DNA of 64,000 bases from positions 1 through 64,000 of the forward strand of contig JAGDCV010000047.1 in assembly GCA_017958365.1 (NCBI GenBank), given 5' to 3'. This document shows, in pieces, positions 1 to 6,629 of the stretch (positions within the stretch are counted from its first letter, which is position 1; each line of letters opens with the position of its first letter). The translations under genes and the position numbers were made by a program. A model generated the notes under the pieces. That model saw only the letters and a program-made list of their open reading frames with translations. It made no database searches and was not told the origin of the DNA. This stretch comes from Clostridiales bacterium. Lineage in GTDB: Bacteria > Bacillota > Clostridia > Saccharofermentanales > Saccharofermentanaceae.

Positions 1-177
1 TGTCTTTGTACCGCTCTCGTTAGTAAAGACGCTTTCCCCGTGCTTGCGGTACAGTGCCACATAAAACTTAATGTTCGAGGAATGAATGCCATATTCCTCA
101 GAAAGTTCTTTGAGTGTAACACCATCTTCCAGGTGTTTTTTTACTATTGCCAATTTGGTTTCTCGTGTGATGAGCAT
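1..177 (-). CDS. Transposase OrfA-like helix-turn-helix protein, partial at the window edge
   Basis: Reading the minus strand from an ATG at 177-175 gives 59 codons without a stop, starting MLITRETKLAIVKKHLEDG and running off base 1. The pattern of a KLAIVKKHL helix, then LKELSEEYGIHSSNI, then a basic YRKHGE stretch is that of the HTH N-terminus of IS3-family OrfA (IS150-like) proteins. A GGGGGT ribosome binding site lies at 184-189, inside the terminal inverted repeat arm, so the gene starts very close to the element end. The catalytic DDE part would lie to the left, outside the window. It could instead be a solo HTH gene. Confidence 0.6.
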   Translation of the reverse strand, partial: MLITRETKLAIVKKHLEDGVTLKELSEEYGIHSSNIKFYVALYRKHGESVFTNESGTKT

Positions 178-180
178 AAA

Positions 181-228
181 AGTACCCCCATAAATTGTAA
201 CCTCTCGGTCCAAATTATGGGGGTAACT
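181..228. repeat. Imperfect inverted repeat at the IS end
   Basis: Bases 181-197 (AGTACCCCCATAAATTG) and 211-228 (CAAATTATGGGGGTAACT) are inverted copies with one-base differences, separated by about 13 bases. On the minus strand the structure precedes the transposase start and contains its ribosome binding site. It may be the terminal inverted repeat plus an internal transposase binding site, or a hairpin that limits transposase translation. Confidence 0.6.
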
Positions 229-238
229 TCATTAAATT

Positions 239-327
239 TGGCGGAGATGGAGAGATTCGAACTCTCGAGCCCCGGAGGGCTAACGCATTTCGAGTGCGCC
301 CCGTTATGACCACTTCGATACATCTCC
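239..327 (-). tRNA. tRNA-Ser (anticodon CGA)
   Basis: On the minus strand a 7-bp acceptor stem GGAGATG (327-321) pairs with CATCTCC (249-243). The anticodon stem CGCA/TGCG encloses the loop CTCGAAA, giving anticodon CGA, which reads UCG serine codons. A long variable arm (GCCC...GGGC), typical of class II tRNAs such as serine, is followed by a GAGAG-TTCGAAT-CTCTC T-arm. The discriminator is G and the CCA end is encoded (239-241). Confidence 0.97.
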
Positions 328-345
328 GTGCCTTGTGCGAGAGTT

Positions 346-374
346 ATTGTATATAAAAAAGCTCAAGAATTCAA
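346..374 (-). promoter_or_regulatory. Promoter of the tRNA-Ser gene
   Basis: The minus strand carries TTGAAT (374-369), a 17-base spacer, then TACAAT (351-346). Transcription would start about 12 bases before the mature tRNA 5' end at 327. The -35 box overlaps the last codons of the membrane protein gene ending at 371. A short T-run lies in the spacer. Confidence 0.7.
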
Positions 375-1084
375 ATGGTATCTCTATTTTGACCGGGCCT
401 GATGAGCCACAGGAGAGTGTAGATGACGGCAAGGATCACCGCGAGCATGATGAGCACTCCGAGAAGGTAACCCGGGTTGCCCATGAATGATTCGAGCCAC
501 TCAAGCGGTGAGTCCGATGCAGGCCAAAGCAGGTACATGTAGTTGCGGTTGATCGCCTTGTCGAGGATGTAGATCGGTACCGCTGCTGCGATAAGGAATA
601 TAAATGCATAGTGGAAGTGCCTGAATGAAGGTCTGCAGTAGCCTCTTATCAACATCAGTACCGGTATTATTACGAAGAGGATGTGCGTGAAGAAACACAT
701 GAGCGGCAGCCAGGATAGAAGAGGCCTGTAGTTCCAGTCGGGAGTTATGACGGCAAATAAAGCTCCCGGAGCTATCAGCGTTAGTGATACTTCGGAGAAG
801 AAAGCCCTTACTTTGCCGCATCCGAAGGATGCTGCCATGTTAACGAATATGCCGAGATTACAAAGGTGAAGGGGAAGGTAGTTAAGGATGTTTCCGCCTT
901 CGAGCGTAAGAAGTATGTCCTGAAGAGTCTCACAAAGAAGCACGAGCACGGACAGCGTGCGGATAAATACGCAAGATGCAGTCTCCGACATGCGCTTGCA
1001 GATGATGCCGAGGCAAATGGCTGCGGCGGGAAGTGCGGCGATTATTACAAGATGCCCGGGGCAAAACAGATCAAATCCGTCCAT
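371..1084 (-). CDS. YwaF/TIGR02206 family integral membrane protein
   Basis: A 237-residue, strongly hydrophobic protein with about six or seven predicted membrane segments. The motif LPLHLCNLG near residues 70-78 is characteristic of the YwaF (TIGR02206) family of conserved membrane proteins, whose biochemical role is not established. The basic tail after the last segment suggests a cytoplasmic C-terminus. Its ATG (1084-1082) lies within the last codons of the upstream small membrane gene if that gene's frameshift is corrected, which points to translational coupling. The pair is transcribed toward the tRNA-Ser gene. Confidence 0.75.
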   Translation of the reverse strand: MDGFDLFCPGHLVIIAALPAAAICLGIICKRMSETASCVFIRTLSVLVLLCETLQDILLTLEGGNILNYLPLHLCNLGIFVNMAASFGCGKVRAFFSEVSLTLIAPGALFAVITPDWNYRPLLSWLPLMCFFTHILFVIIPVLMLIRGYCRPSFRHFHYAFIFLIAAAVPIYILDKAINRNYMYLLWPASDSPLEWLESFMGNPGYLLGVLIMLAVILAVIYTLLWLIRPGQNRDTI

Positions 1085-1401
1085 CGGCCTTACGTTCCGC
1101 CTTGTTGTTAATGGCTCTGAATATGAGTCCGAGCACGAAAGAAACCCCCGTACAGAAGCGTCGGGATACCTGCAAGGACAGCCGTTTCTTTCTTAAAAAA
1201 CGCGAAAATAATATATATTACCGCAACTATACCGCAGAAAATGTTGCTTAGAACGGTATAGTACTTAAGGTTCTCTATGCCGACCGACGTTAGCATGGCG
1301 TTATCGTCAGGCTTTCTTGTGAACATGATAAGCACACCAATGATCATGAAGACCGATATGGCGGTGTTGAGGATCAGTCCGACTTTTTGATTTCTGCTCA
1401 T
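1071..1401 (-). pseudogene. Small membrane protein gene with an apparent +1 frameshift
   Basis: The open frame from 1401 stops at 1108 (97 residues) with a polar tail (FFRARTHIQSH). Dropping one G from the GGGGG run (minus strand, about 1146-1150) restores a reading frame continuing LLYGVSFVLGLIFRAIN and ending at 1071, about 109 residues. That adds a proper third membrane helix and a basic tail, and makes the stop overlap the YwaF-family start. The motif ENLKYYTVLSNIF resembles the N-terminal part of Pr6Pr-type membrane proteins, but those are longer. Either a real mutation or a homopolymer sequencing error. No Shine-Dalgarno sequence precedes the ATG. Confidence 0.6.
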
Positions 1402-1407
1402 GAGGCG

Positions 1408-1413
1408 ATTATA
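1408..1413 (-). promoter_or_regulatory. -10 box TATAAT six bases before the ATG at 1401
   Basis: The minus strand reads TATAAT, then cgcctc, then ATG. With a usual -10 to +1 distance the transcript would begin at the A of the start codon, and there is no ribosome binding site. This suggests a leaderless mRNA for the small membrane gene, if the start codon is right. Confidence 0.45.
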
Positions 1414-1441
1414 ACATGCATGATAATCCGCTTTTATGGGG

Positions 1442-1447
1442 TATAAT
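1442..1447 (+). promoter_or_regulatory. Candidate -10 box for the DUF4214 gene
   Basis: TATAAT about 50 bases before the ATG at 1496, with an AGGAG ribosome binding site at 1482-1486. No good -35 box is seen at the expected distance. Confidence 0.4.
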
Positions 1448-1495
1448 GAAAAGGTATAGGTAAAAAACGGTAAACAAGTACAGGAGTTTCATAGT

Positions 1496-2572
1496 ATGAA
1501 AACGGGTTCTAGACTTATAACAGCTATTACTTGCGTAGGCTTATTGATCACGGCACTTCCTATGTCGGTTCTCGCAGATAACCGCGAGCCCGCAACGGTC
1601 GTAACTCCGCCTCAGCCGATCGAGAACATCCACGATGACGGATCTTATCACGATCTTGTTCAGCCGGGATATGCAACAGGCGGTACGATGCAGTATTCGC
1701 TTGACGGCGTTACATTCTGGACCTCGATCCCTTCTGCTAATGCGGGAGGCGTTTACACCATCTATTACAGAGCACAGGGTGACAACAACCACTCTGATTC
1801 TCCCGTTAACACCTGTACGGCAGTTATCATATCTGCCAATACGGCAGGCTTCGTAGACAATCTTTATCTTCACGCTTTGGGAAGACATGTTGATGACGGA
1901 GCGCTTTCTTACTATGCACAGAGATTGACAAGCGGAACCGCTGCAGCCGATGTCGCAAGAGAGATCCTTACAAGCAGCGAGTTCACCGGAAGAAACCTGA
2001 ATAACTACGAGTTCCTTGAGGTCCTTTACAGAGGATTGTTTAACAGGGCTCCTGACGATGGCGGAAGACGCAACAACCTTGATGCAATGAGCAGGGGAAC
2101 AGACAGACTTACCATCATCAACGGTTTCCTTTCATCAGTTGAGTTCTCGAATAACTGCGCTTCATACGGAATCACCAACACGGGTTCCGCTAATGCAGTA
2201 ACAAACGTAGATGCATCCACAAGGATCAGAGCGTTTGTTGGAAGACTTTACAGGAAGTGCCTCGGCAGAAGACCTGATACGGCAGGTGCGAACTTCTGGT
2301 CCAACCAGCTTGCGAACCGCCAGATCTCAGGTACCAACTGTGCTTACGGCTTCTTCTTCAGCCCTGAGTTTACAAGTGCCAATTACTCTAATGAGGAGTT
2401 TGTAACAAGGCTCTACAATGTGTTCTTTGACAGATCTCCTGATGCACAGGGTCTTGCAAACTGGGTAGGAATGCTTAACGGCGGTGCTTCAAGAGAGTCC
2501 GTATTCTACGGTTTTGCTCACTCTGAAGAGTTCTCACGCATCTGCCAGGATTACGGTATCGTAAGAGGCTGA
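1496..2572 (+). CDS. Secreted protein with DUF4214 repeats
   Basis: 358 residues. A Sec signal peptide (basic start, hydrophobic core to about residue 21, likely cut after SVLA, residue 27) shows export. Residues about 30-115 form a beta-rich, Thr/Pro-containing segment of unknown type. Residues about 118-355 hold two DUF4214 units, seen as four helical repeats of the form F-x-x-x-LY-x-x-x-L-x-R-x-P-D-x-x-G, for example LYRGLFNRAPDDGG and LYRKCLGRRPDTAG. DUF4214 occurs in cell-surface and S-layer-like proteins, function unsettled. No catalytic motif is visible. AGGAG precedes the ATG at a good distance. It stands just upstream of a glycan-type gene cluster, so a role at the cell surface is plausible. 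Confidence 0.85.
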   Translation: MKTGSRLITAITCVGLLITALPMSVLADNREPATVVTPPQPIENIHDDGSYHDLVQPGYATGGTMQYSLDGVTFWTSIPSANAGGVYTIYYRAQGDNNHSDSPVNTCTAVIISANTAGFVDNLYLHALGRHVDDGALSYYAQRLTSGTAAADVAREILTSSEFTGRNLNNYEFLEVLYRGLFNRAPDDGGRRNNLDAMSRGTDRLTIINGFLSSVEFSNNCASYGITNTGSANAVTNVDASTRIRAFVGRLYRKCLGRRPDTAGANFWSNQLANRQISGTNCAYGFFFSPEFTSANYSNEEFVTRLYNVFFDRSPDAQGLANWVGMLNGGASRESVFYGFAHSEEFSRICQDYGIVRG

Positions 2573-2640
2573 TATCCTTTAATAACATAGCCATAACTGA
2601 TATACTACATTCATGACATTTGTTATGAAGTTGGTTGTTG

Positions 2641-3768
2641 ATGGAAAGATTTGATCGCATTATTATCGGTGCCGGTATCTACGGTATTTATTCCGCTTAT
2701 TTCTGTGGAAAGCGTAAAGAGAGTGTTCTGGTCTTGGAGTGCGATCCCACTCCTTTTCGAAGGGCTACGTATATTAATCAGGCCCGTGTTCACCAGGGTT
2801 ACCACTATCCGAGATCGATATCTACCGCTACCAAGTCTGCAGGTTACTTCGAGCGCTTTGTAAGCGACTACGGCTTTTGCATCAATAAAGAATTCGAGAA
2901 GATATATGCGACTTCAAAGCAGTTCTCATGGACTGACGGAGAGCAGTTCATGGATTTTTGCAAGGCTGCGGGAATACACTGCGAGGAGTTAAATCCCGAC
3001 CGCTACTTTAACAGCAAGATGTGTGACGGAGCTTTCCTTACAAGAGAGTACACATATGATGCCGCGATGCTCCGCGATTACTTCATGGAGAAGATAGGTG
3101 AGTTAAGTAACGTTAAGATCGTCTTCGGCGCGGATATCACAAGCATTGCCGAAGAGGGTGATGTGTATGCGGTTAGCACGGGTGACGGCAGCAAGTATTC
3201 CACGGACTTTCTCATCAACGCAACCTACGCGGGAACCAATCAGATCCTGGACATGGTAGGTTACGAGAAGTTCAAGATCAAGTATGAGCTTTGCGAGATC
3301 ATCCTGTGTGATGTCAATGAGAAGTTAAAGCCGTACGGATTTACCGTAATGGACGGACCTTTCTTCTCGATAATGCCTTTTGGCAAGACGGAGTATCACT
3401 CGCTTACGTCGGTTACGTTCACGCCTCATTCCACAAGCTATGATGACGTTCCCGTCTTCTCTTGTCAGGAAAGAAGTGAAGGGCACTGCTCGCGTGCAAG
3501 ATTAGGTAACTGCAACGACTGCCCGGCCAAGCCCGACACGGCGTTCCCTTACATGTCCAATCTTGCTCATAAGTATCTTAAGGAAGAATACGGATTTACA
3601 TATCATTCATCGCTGTTCTCGATGAAGCCTATCCTGATGACATCGGAGATCGATGACTCGAGGCCAACGGTTATCAGGAAGTATAACGACAAGCCTGTTT
3701 TCATCGGGGTGCTGTCAGGAAAGATAAATACGGTGTATGATTTGGATGAGGTGTTGAATAATGCTTAA
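2641..3768 (+). CDS. FAD-dependent oxidoreductase (DAO-like) with a cysteine cluster
   Basis: About 375 residues. An N-terminal Rossmann dinucleotide site GAGIYG (residues 10-15), with an acidic residue closing the second strand (LVLECD), marks a flavin-binding protein of the D-amino-acid-oxidase/GlpD type. The substrate domain is divergent. A Cys cluster C-x7-C-x7-C-x2-C (Cys275, 283, 291, 294) looks able to bind a metal or iron-sulfur centre and is not part of the basic DAO fold. I place the start at ATG 2641; an in-frame TTG at 2635 is possible and neither has a strong ribosome binding site. The stop overlaps the next gene's ATG by 8 bases, so it is coupled to the glycosyltransferase genes. 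Substrate unknown, perhaps a lipid-linked or nucleotide sugar. Confidence 0.75.
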   Translation: MERFDRIIIGAGIYGIYSAYFCGKRKESVLVLECDPTPFRRATYINQARVHQGYHYPRSISTATKSAGYFERFVSDYGFCINKEFEKIYATSKQFSWTDGEQFMDFCKAAGIHCEELNPDRYFNSKMCDGAFLTREYTYDAAMLRDYFMEKIGELSNVKIVFGADITSIAEEGDVYAVSTGDGSKYSTDFLINATYAGTNQILDMVGYEKFKIKYELCEIILCDVNEKLKPYGFTVMDGPFFSIMPFGKTEYHSLTSVTFTPHSTSYDDVPVFSCQERSEGHCSRARLGNCNDCPAKPDTAFPYMSNLAHKYLKEEYGFTYHSSLFSMKPILMTSEIDDSRPTVIRKYNDKPVFIGVLSGKINTVYDLDEVLNNA

Positions 3769-4705
3769 TAAGGAAAAGAATTTTGTATCGGCTGTCATCT
3801 ATGTGCATGATTCCGGGAAACAGATAGGAGACTTCCTGCGCAAGGTGGTTGATGTATTCTCAACTAACTTCGAGAACTCTGAGATCATCTGCGTTAACGA
3901 CGGTTCCACGGACGACAGCTGTCACATCATTGCCGATATAAGCAAGACCTTGGAAGGCGTCAACACCAGTGTATCCATCGTAAACATGAGTTACTTCCAC
4001 GGACTCGAACTCGCCATGAATGCGGGATCTGATCTTGCGATAGGCGACTTCGTCTTCGAGTTCGATAACTGCATTCTTGATTTCCCTGATGAGACCATCA
4101 TGAATGTATACAGAAGGGCGCTCGAGGGCTACGACATCGTAAGTGCGGCTTCAGGTGCTCCCGCGAAGCTGTCTTCCAAGCTTTTCTACAAGCTTTATAA
4201 CAGCGCATCCAACAACAGACAGAAGATAAGGTCAGAGTCTTTCAGAATCCTAAGCAGAAGGGTGATCAACCGCATCACGCAGATGAGCAGGAGCGTTCCT
4301 TACAGGAAGGTTGCTTACTCGTACAGCGGTCTTAAGTCGGACTGCATCACGTATGAGCCTACTGCAAAGATCAGCAGTCATCTTTCCTCTAGCGAGAAGA
4401 GGTTCAAAAGAGAACTTGCGATCGACTCCCTTGTCATGTTCACGGACTTCGGCTACCGCGTGTCACAGTTCATGTCAGTTTTGATGTTCGTGATACTTGC
4501 GGTGACTGTCCTATACACCTTCATAGCTTACGCCGTAAGCACTCCCGTCGAAGGCTGGACATCAACGATCCTGTTCCTGTCGGTTGTATTCACGGGTGTA
4601 TTCGTGATACTGACCATCATCATCAAGCATCTTCAGATAATAATGAGACTTATCTTCAGACGTCAGCAGTACAGCATCTTAAGCGTCGAGAAGATAACGA
4701 AATGA
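3761..4705 (+). CDS. Family 2 glycosyltransferase-like protein with degenerate DxD motif, membrane-anchored
   Basis: 314 residues. The N-terminal GT-A core keeps the ICVNDGSTDDS nucleotide-binding motif of DPM1/GtrB-type enzymes. At the position of the metal-binding DxD (MDADLQDPP in the neighbour) this protein has FDNCILDFP, so the second aspartate is Cys104 (Asp102-Asn-Cys). Two membrane segments follow near residues 235-305, as in GtrB relatives that act on undecaprenyl phosphate. It overlaps the oxidoreductase gene and sits 21 bases before a full-motif paralogue. It may be inactive and a partner of that paralogue, or use a different donor. Confidence 0.75.
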   Translation: MLNKEKNFVSAVIYVHDSGKQIGDFLRKVVDVFSTNFENSEIICVNDGSTDDSCHIIADISKTLEGVNTSVSIVNMSYFHGLELAMNAGSDLAIGDFVFEFDNCILDFPDETIMNVYRRALEGYDIVSAASGAPAKLSSKLFYKLYNSASNNRQKIRSESFRILSRRVINRITQMSRSVPYRKVAYSYSGLKSDCITYEPTAKISSHLSSSEKRFKRELAIDSLVMFTDFGYRVSQFMSVLMFVILAVTVLYTFIAYAVSTPVEGWTSTILFLSVVFTGVFVILTIIIKHLQIIMRLIFRRQQYSILSVEKITK

Positions 4706-4726
4706 TAAAGGAGCCGTAGGTTAAGA

Positions 4727-5683
4727 ATGAAGACAATATCTGTAGTCGCACCTATGTATAACGAAGAGTCTCTCGTGAATGTGTATTGCGAGGAGATGCT
4801 CAAGGTTGCGGATTCGCTTTCAGACAAGTATAAGTTCGAGATAATACTCGTTAACGACGGCTCCCGTGACGGCACCTACGCCAAGATGCTCGAGCAGCAT
4901 GAAGCTCATCCCGATAACATCGCCATCGTCTGTCTTACAAGAAACTTCGGCCTTGAAGGCGCAGTAAGCGCGGGCCTTCGTTCTGCGACGGGTGATGCCG
5001 TCATAGTAATGGATGCGGACCTTCAGGATCCGCCGTCACTTCTGCCGCAGATGATAACCAAGTGGGAGAATGGTGCCGACGTCGTTACCGGAAGCCGCAT
5101 AAGAAGAAGTAATGACGGTCTTTTCAAGAAGGCGGGTGCCGGTTTCTACTATAAGGTCTTAGGCTCGCTCTCTGGCAAGGTCAAGCTTGAGAAGAGCGCA
5201 GCCAACTTCAGGCTCCTCTCTCGAAAAGCCTGCGACATGATCCTCTCTCTTCCTGAGGTCAACAGCGTTTTCCGCGTTGAAGTGCCTTTCATAGGGATGA
5301 AGACGGATGTCGTCGAGTATGACAGGGACAAAAGATATGCGGGAAAGACCAAGTATAACCTTAAGTCCATGATCCCTTATGCATTAGACAGCATAACGGG
5401 CATCTCGATAGAGCCTTTAAGAAGGATTGCGCTGCTTCAGATAATCCCCCTTCTTCTGTTCATAGGTTCGATCGTGGGAATGATCTTAACCGAGGATTCA
5501 TTCAGATCCGCCTGGCTTGTCCTGTTCTTCGCAAGCATCCTCGTTGAGGTGCTTCTCATCGCGATCTGCGTCATGGCGGAGTACATAGGTCAGATCATGA
5601 TCGAGGTCAAGGGAAGACCTACATCACTTATCTACGAATATAAGCCTTGCAAGAATACAAAAACCGATAACAAGGGGACATGA
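4727..5683 (+). CDS. Family 2 glycosyltransferase of the GtrB/DPM1 type (polyprenyl-phosphate glycosyltransferase)
   Basis: 318 residues. VVAPMYNEE at the start, LVNDGSRDG near residue 45, and MDADLQDPP with Asp96 and Asp98 as the DxD metal ligand are classic for this family, which transfers a sugar from a nucleotide donor to a polyprenyl phosphate on the inner membrane face. A KTKYNLKSM segment and two C-terminal membrane helices (about 235-300) match GtrB/YkoT relatives. It ends in an ATGA overlap region with the aldo/keto reductase gene. The donor sugar cannot be told from sequence. In context it likely supplies a lipid-linked sugar for a surface glycan. Confidence 0.88.
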   Translation: MKTISVVAPMYNEESLVNVYCEEMLKVADSLSDKYKFEIILVNDGSRDGTYAKMLEQHEAHPDNIAIVCLTRNFGLEGAVSAGLRSATGDAVIVMDADLQDPPSLLPQMITKWENGADVVTGSRIRRSNDGLFKKAGAGFYYKVLGSLSGKVKLEKSAANFRLLSRKACDMILSLPEVNSVFRVEVPFIGMKTDVVEYDRDKRYAGKTKYNLKSMIPYALDSITGISIEPLRRIALLQIIPLLLFIGSIVGMILTEDSFRSAWLVLFFASILVEVLLIAICVMAEYIGQIMIEVKGRPTSLIYEYKPCKNTKTDNKGT

Positions 5684-5685
5684 TC

Positions 5686-6624
5686 ATGGATTTTGTTAGA
5701 ATGGGTAACTCCGGTCTCAAGCTTACGAAGGTAACCTTCGGTTCAGCTCTTACCATAGGGACCGAATCTCTCGACCGGTCGTATGCTGATGCTCTTATCG
5801 ATGAGGCATGGGGATTAGGTATCAGATCGTTTGATGTGTCCAATAACTACGGCATGGGCAAGGCCGAGGAGCTCGTTGCCGAGTCTTTGAAGAGATATCC
5901 GAGGGATGAGTATGTAATCTCAACGAAGGGTTCGTGGCCCATAGGCGACAGCGTTTACCACAGAGGATTATCACGTAAGCACATTCTCTGGGCCAATGAG
6001 GAATCCCTGAAGCGAATGAAGCTTGATTATGTTGATATCTACTATGCTCACAGATACGATCCCGATACTCCGATGGAGGAGATCGTACGCACGTTTAATT
6101 TCCTGATCAACACGGGACGCATCAGATACTGGGCAACTTCCGAGTGGCCTTTGGAGGCTTTGAAGGAATGTCATGAGGTCTGTGACAGGCTCGGGCTCGA
6201 GAAGCCTGTCATCGAGCAGTTTATCTACTCATTTGCCGTAAGGAAAGCGGAGACGAACGGCGTATTCGATCTTTGCAAGGAGAAGAACGTCGGCACATTG
6301 GGATTCTCTCCTTTGTGCCAGGGCCTTCTTACGGGAAAGTACAGGAACGGCATTCCTGAAGGATCACGCATGGATAAGAAGGATGCCATCAACTACGATA
6401 AGACAGCTAATTTCTATCAGCAGAATAAGGAGAGGATAGATGCTTTCCTTGAGTGCTGTGATAAGAACTCATTAAGGCCCGTTGACGTCGCCATCAAGTG
6501 GGGTATCCGCAAGGGTATCTATCCCGTGCTCGGCGCGAGCAGGAAAGGTCAGCTTACGGATACGTTATCGGCTCTCGATGAGAGTATCGATGAGAAGATC
6601 TGGAGTGAGTTCGAGGCTATCTGA
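5686..6624 (+). CDS. Aldo/keto reductase
   Basis: About 312 residues, the usual length for NAD(P)H-dependent (beta/alpha)8 reductases. The tetrad is visible in order: Asp in FDVSNNYGMG, Tyr in the same stretch, Lys in ISTKG, and His in YYAHRYD. The overall pattern matches the potassium-channel beta/YghZ-like branch. A start at ATG 5680 would overlap the previous stop (ATGA), but AAGGGG at 5672-5677 is only 2 bases from it and 8 bases from ATG 5686, so I prefer 5686. Its place between glycosyltransferases and a sugar isomerase-like gene suggests reduction or oxidation of a sugar or sugar derivative. Confidence 0.88.
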   Translation: MDFVRMGNSGLKLTKVTFGSALTIGTESLDRSYADALIDEAWGLGIRSFDVSNNYGMGKAEELVAESLKRYPRDEYVISTKGSWPIGDSVYHRGLSRKHILWANEESLKRMKLDYVDIYYAHRYDPDTPMEEIVRTFNFLINTGRIRYWATSEWPLEALKECHEVCDRLGLEKPVIEQFIYSFAVRKAETNGVFDLCKEKNVGTLGFSPLCQGLLTGKYRNGIPEGSRMDKKDAINYDKTANFYQQNKERIDAFLECCDKNSLRPVDVAIKWGIRKGIYPVLGASRKGQLTDTLSALDESIDEKIWSEFEAI

Positions 6625-6629
6625 TCTTT

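Larger units (their letters stand above)
1..231 (-). mobile_element. End of an IS3-family-like insertion sequence (left part of element, cut by window edge)
   Basis: The segment holds the start of a transposase-like gene reading off the window (1-177, minus) preceded by an inverted repeat (181-197 against 211-228; arms contain CCCCCATAA and TTATGGGGG). Read on the minus strand the element probably starts near 231 with TGAAGTTACCCCC, in keeping with the TG ends of IS3-type elements. The end lies about 8 bases past the CCA end of the tRNA-Ser gene. The other end and any target duplication are outside the window, so the family is inferred from the HTH protein and the repeat. Confidence 0.6.

Noticed and set aside
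40-309. Open frame of 89 codons on the plus strand
   Set aside because: It runs across the IS end and the tRNA-Ser gene, both clear on the other strand.
239-1401. Genomic island attached to tRNA-Ser
   Set aside because: No integrase and no repeat of the tRNA 3' end were seen; the only mobile trace is the IS end.
1071-1401. Programmed +1 frameshift
   Set aside because: A run of G at the site favours a simple indel; no slow codon or stimulatory structure was recognised, so I report a frameshift without claiming it is programmed.
2573-2640. Promoter or terminator between the DUF4214 gene and the FAD oxidoreductase gene
   Set aside because: TATACT at 2601-2606 has no good -35 and no stable hairpin was found.
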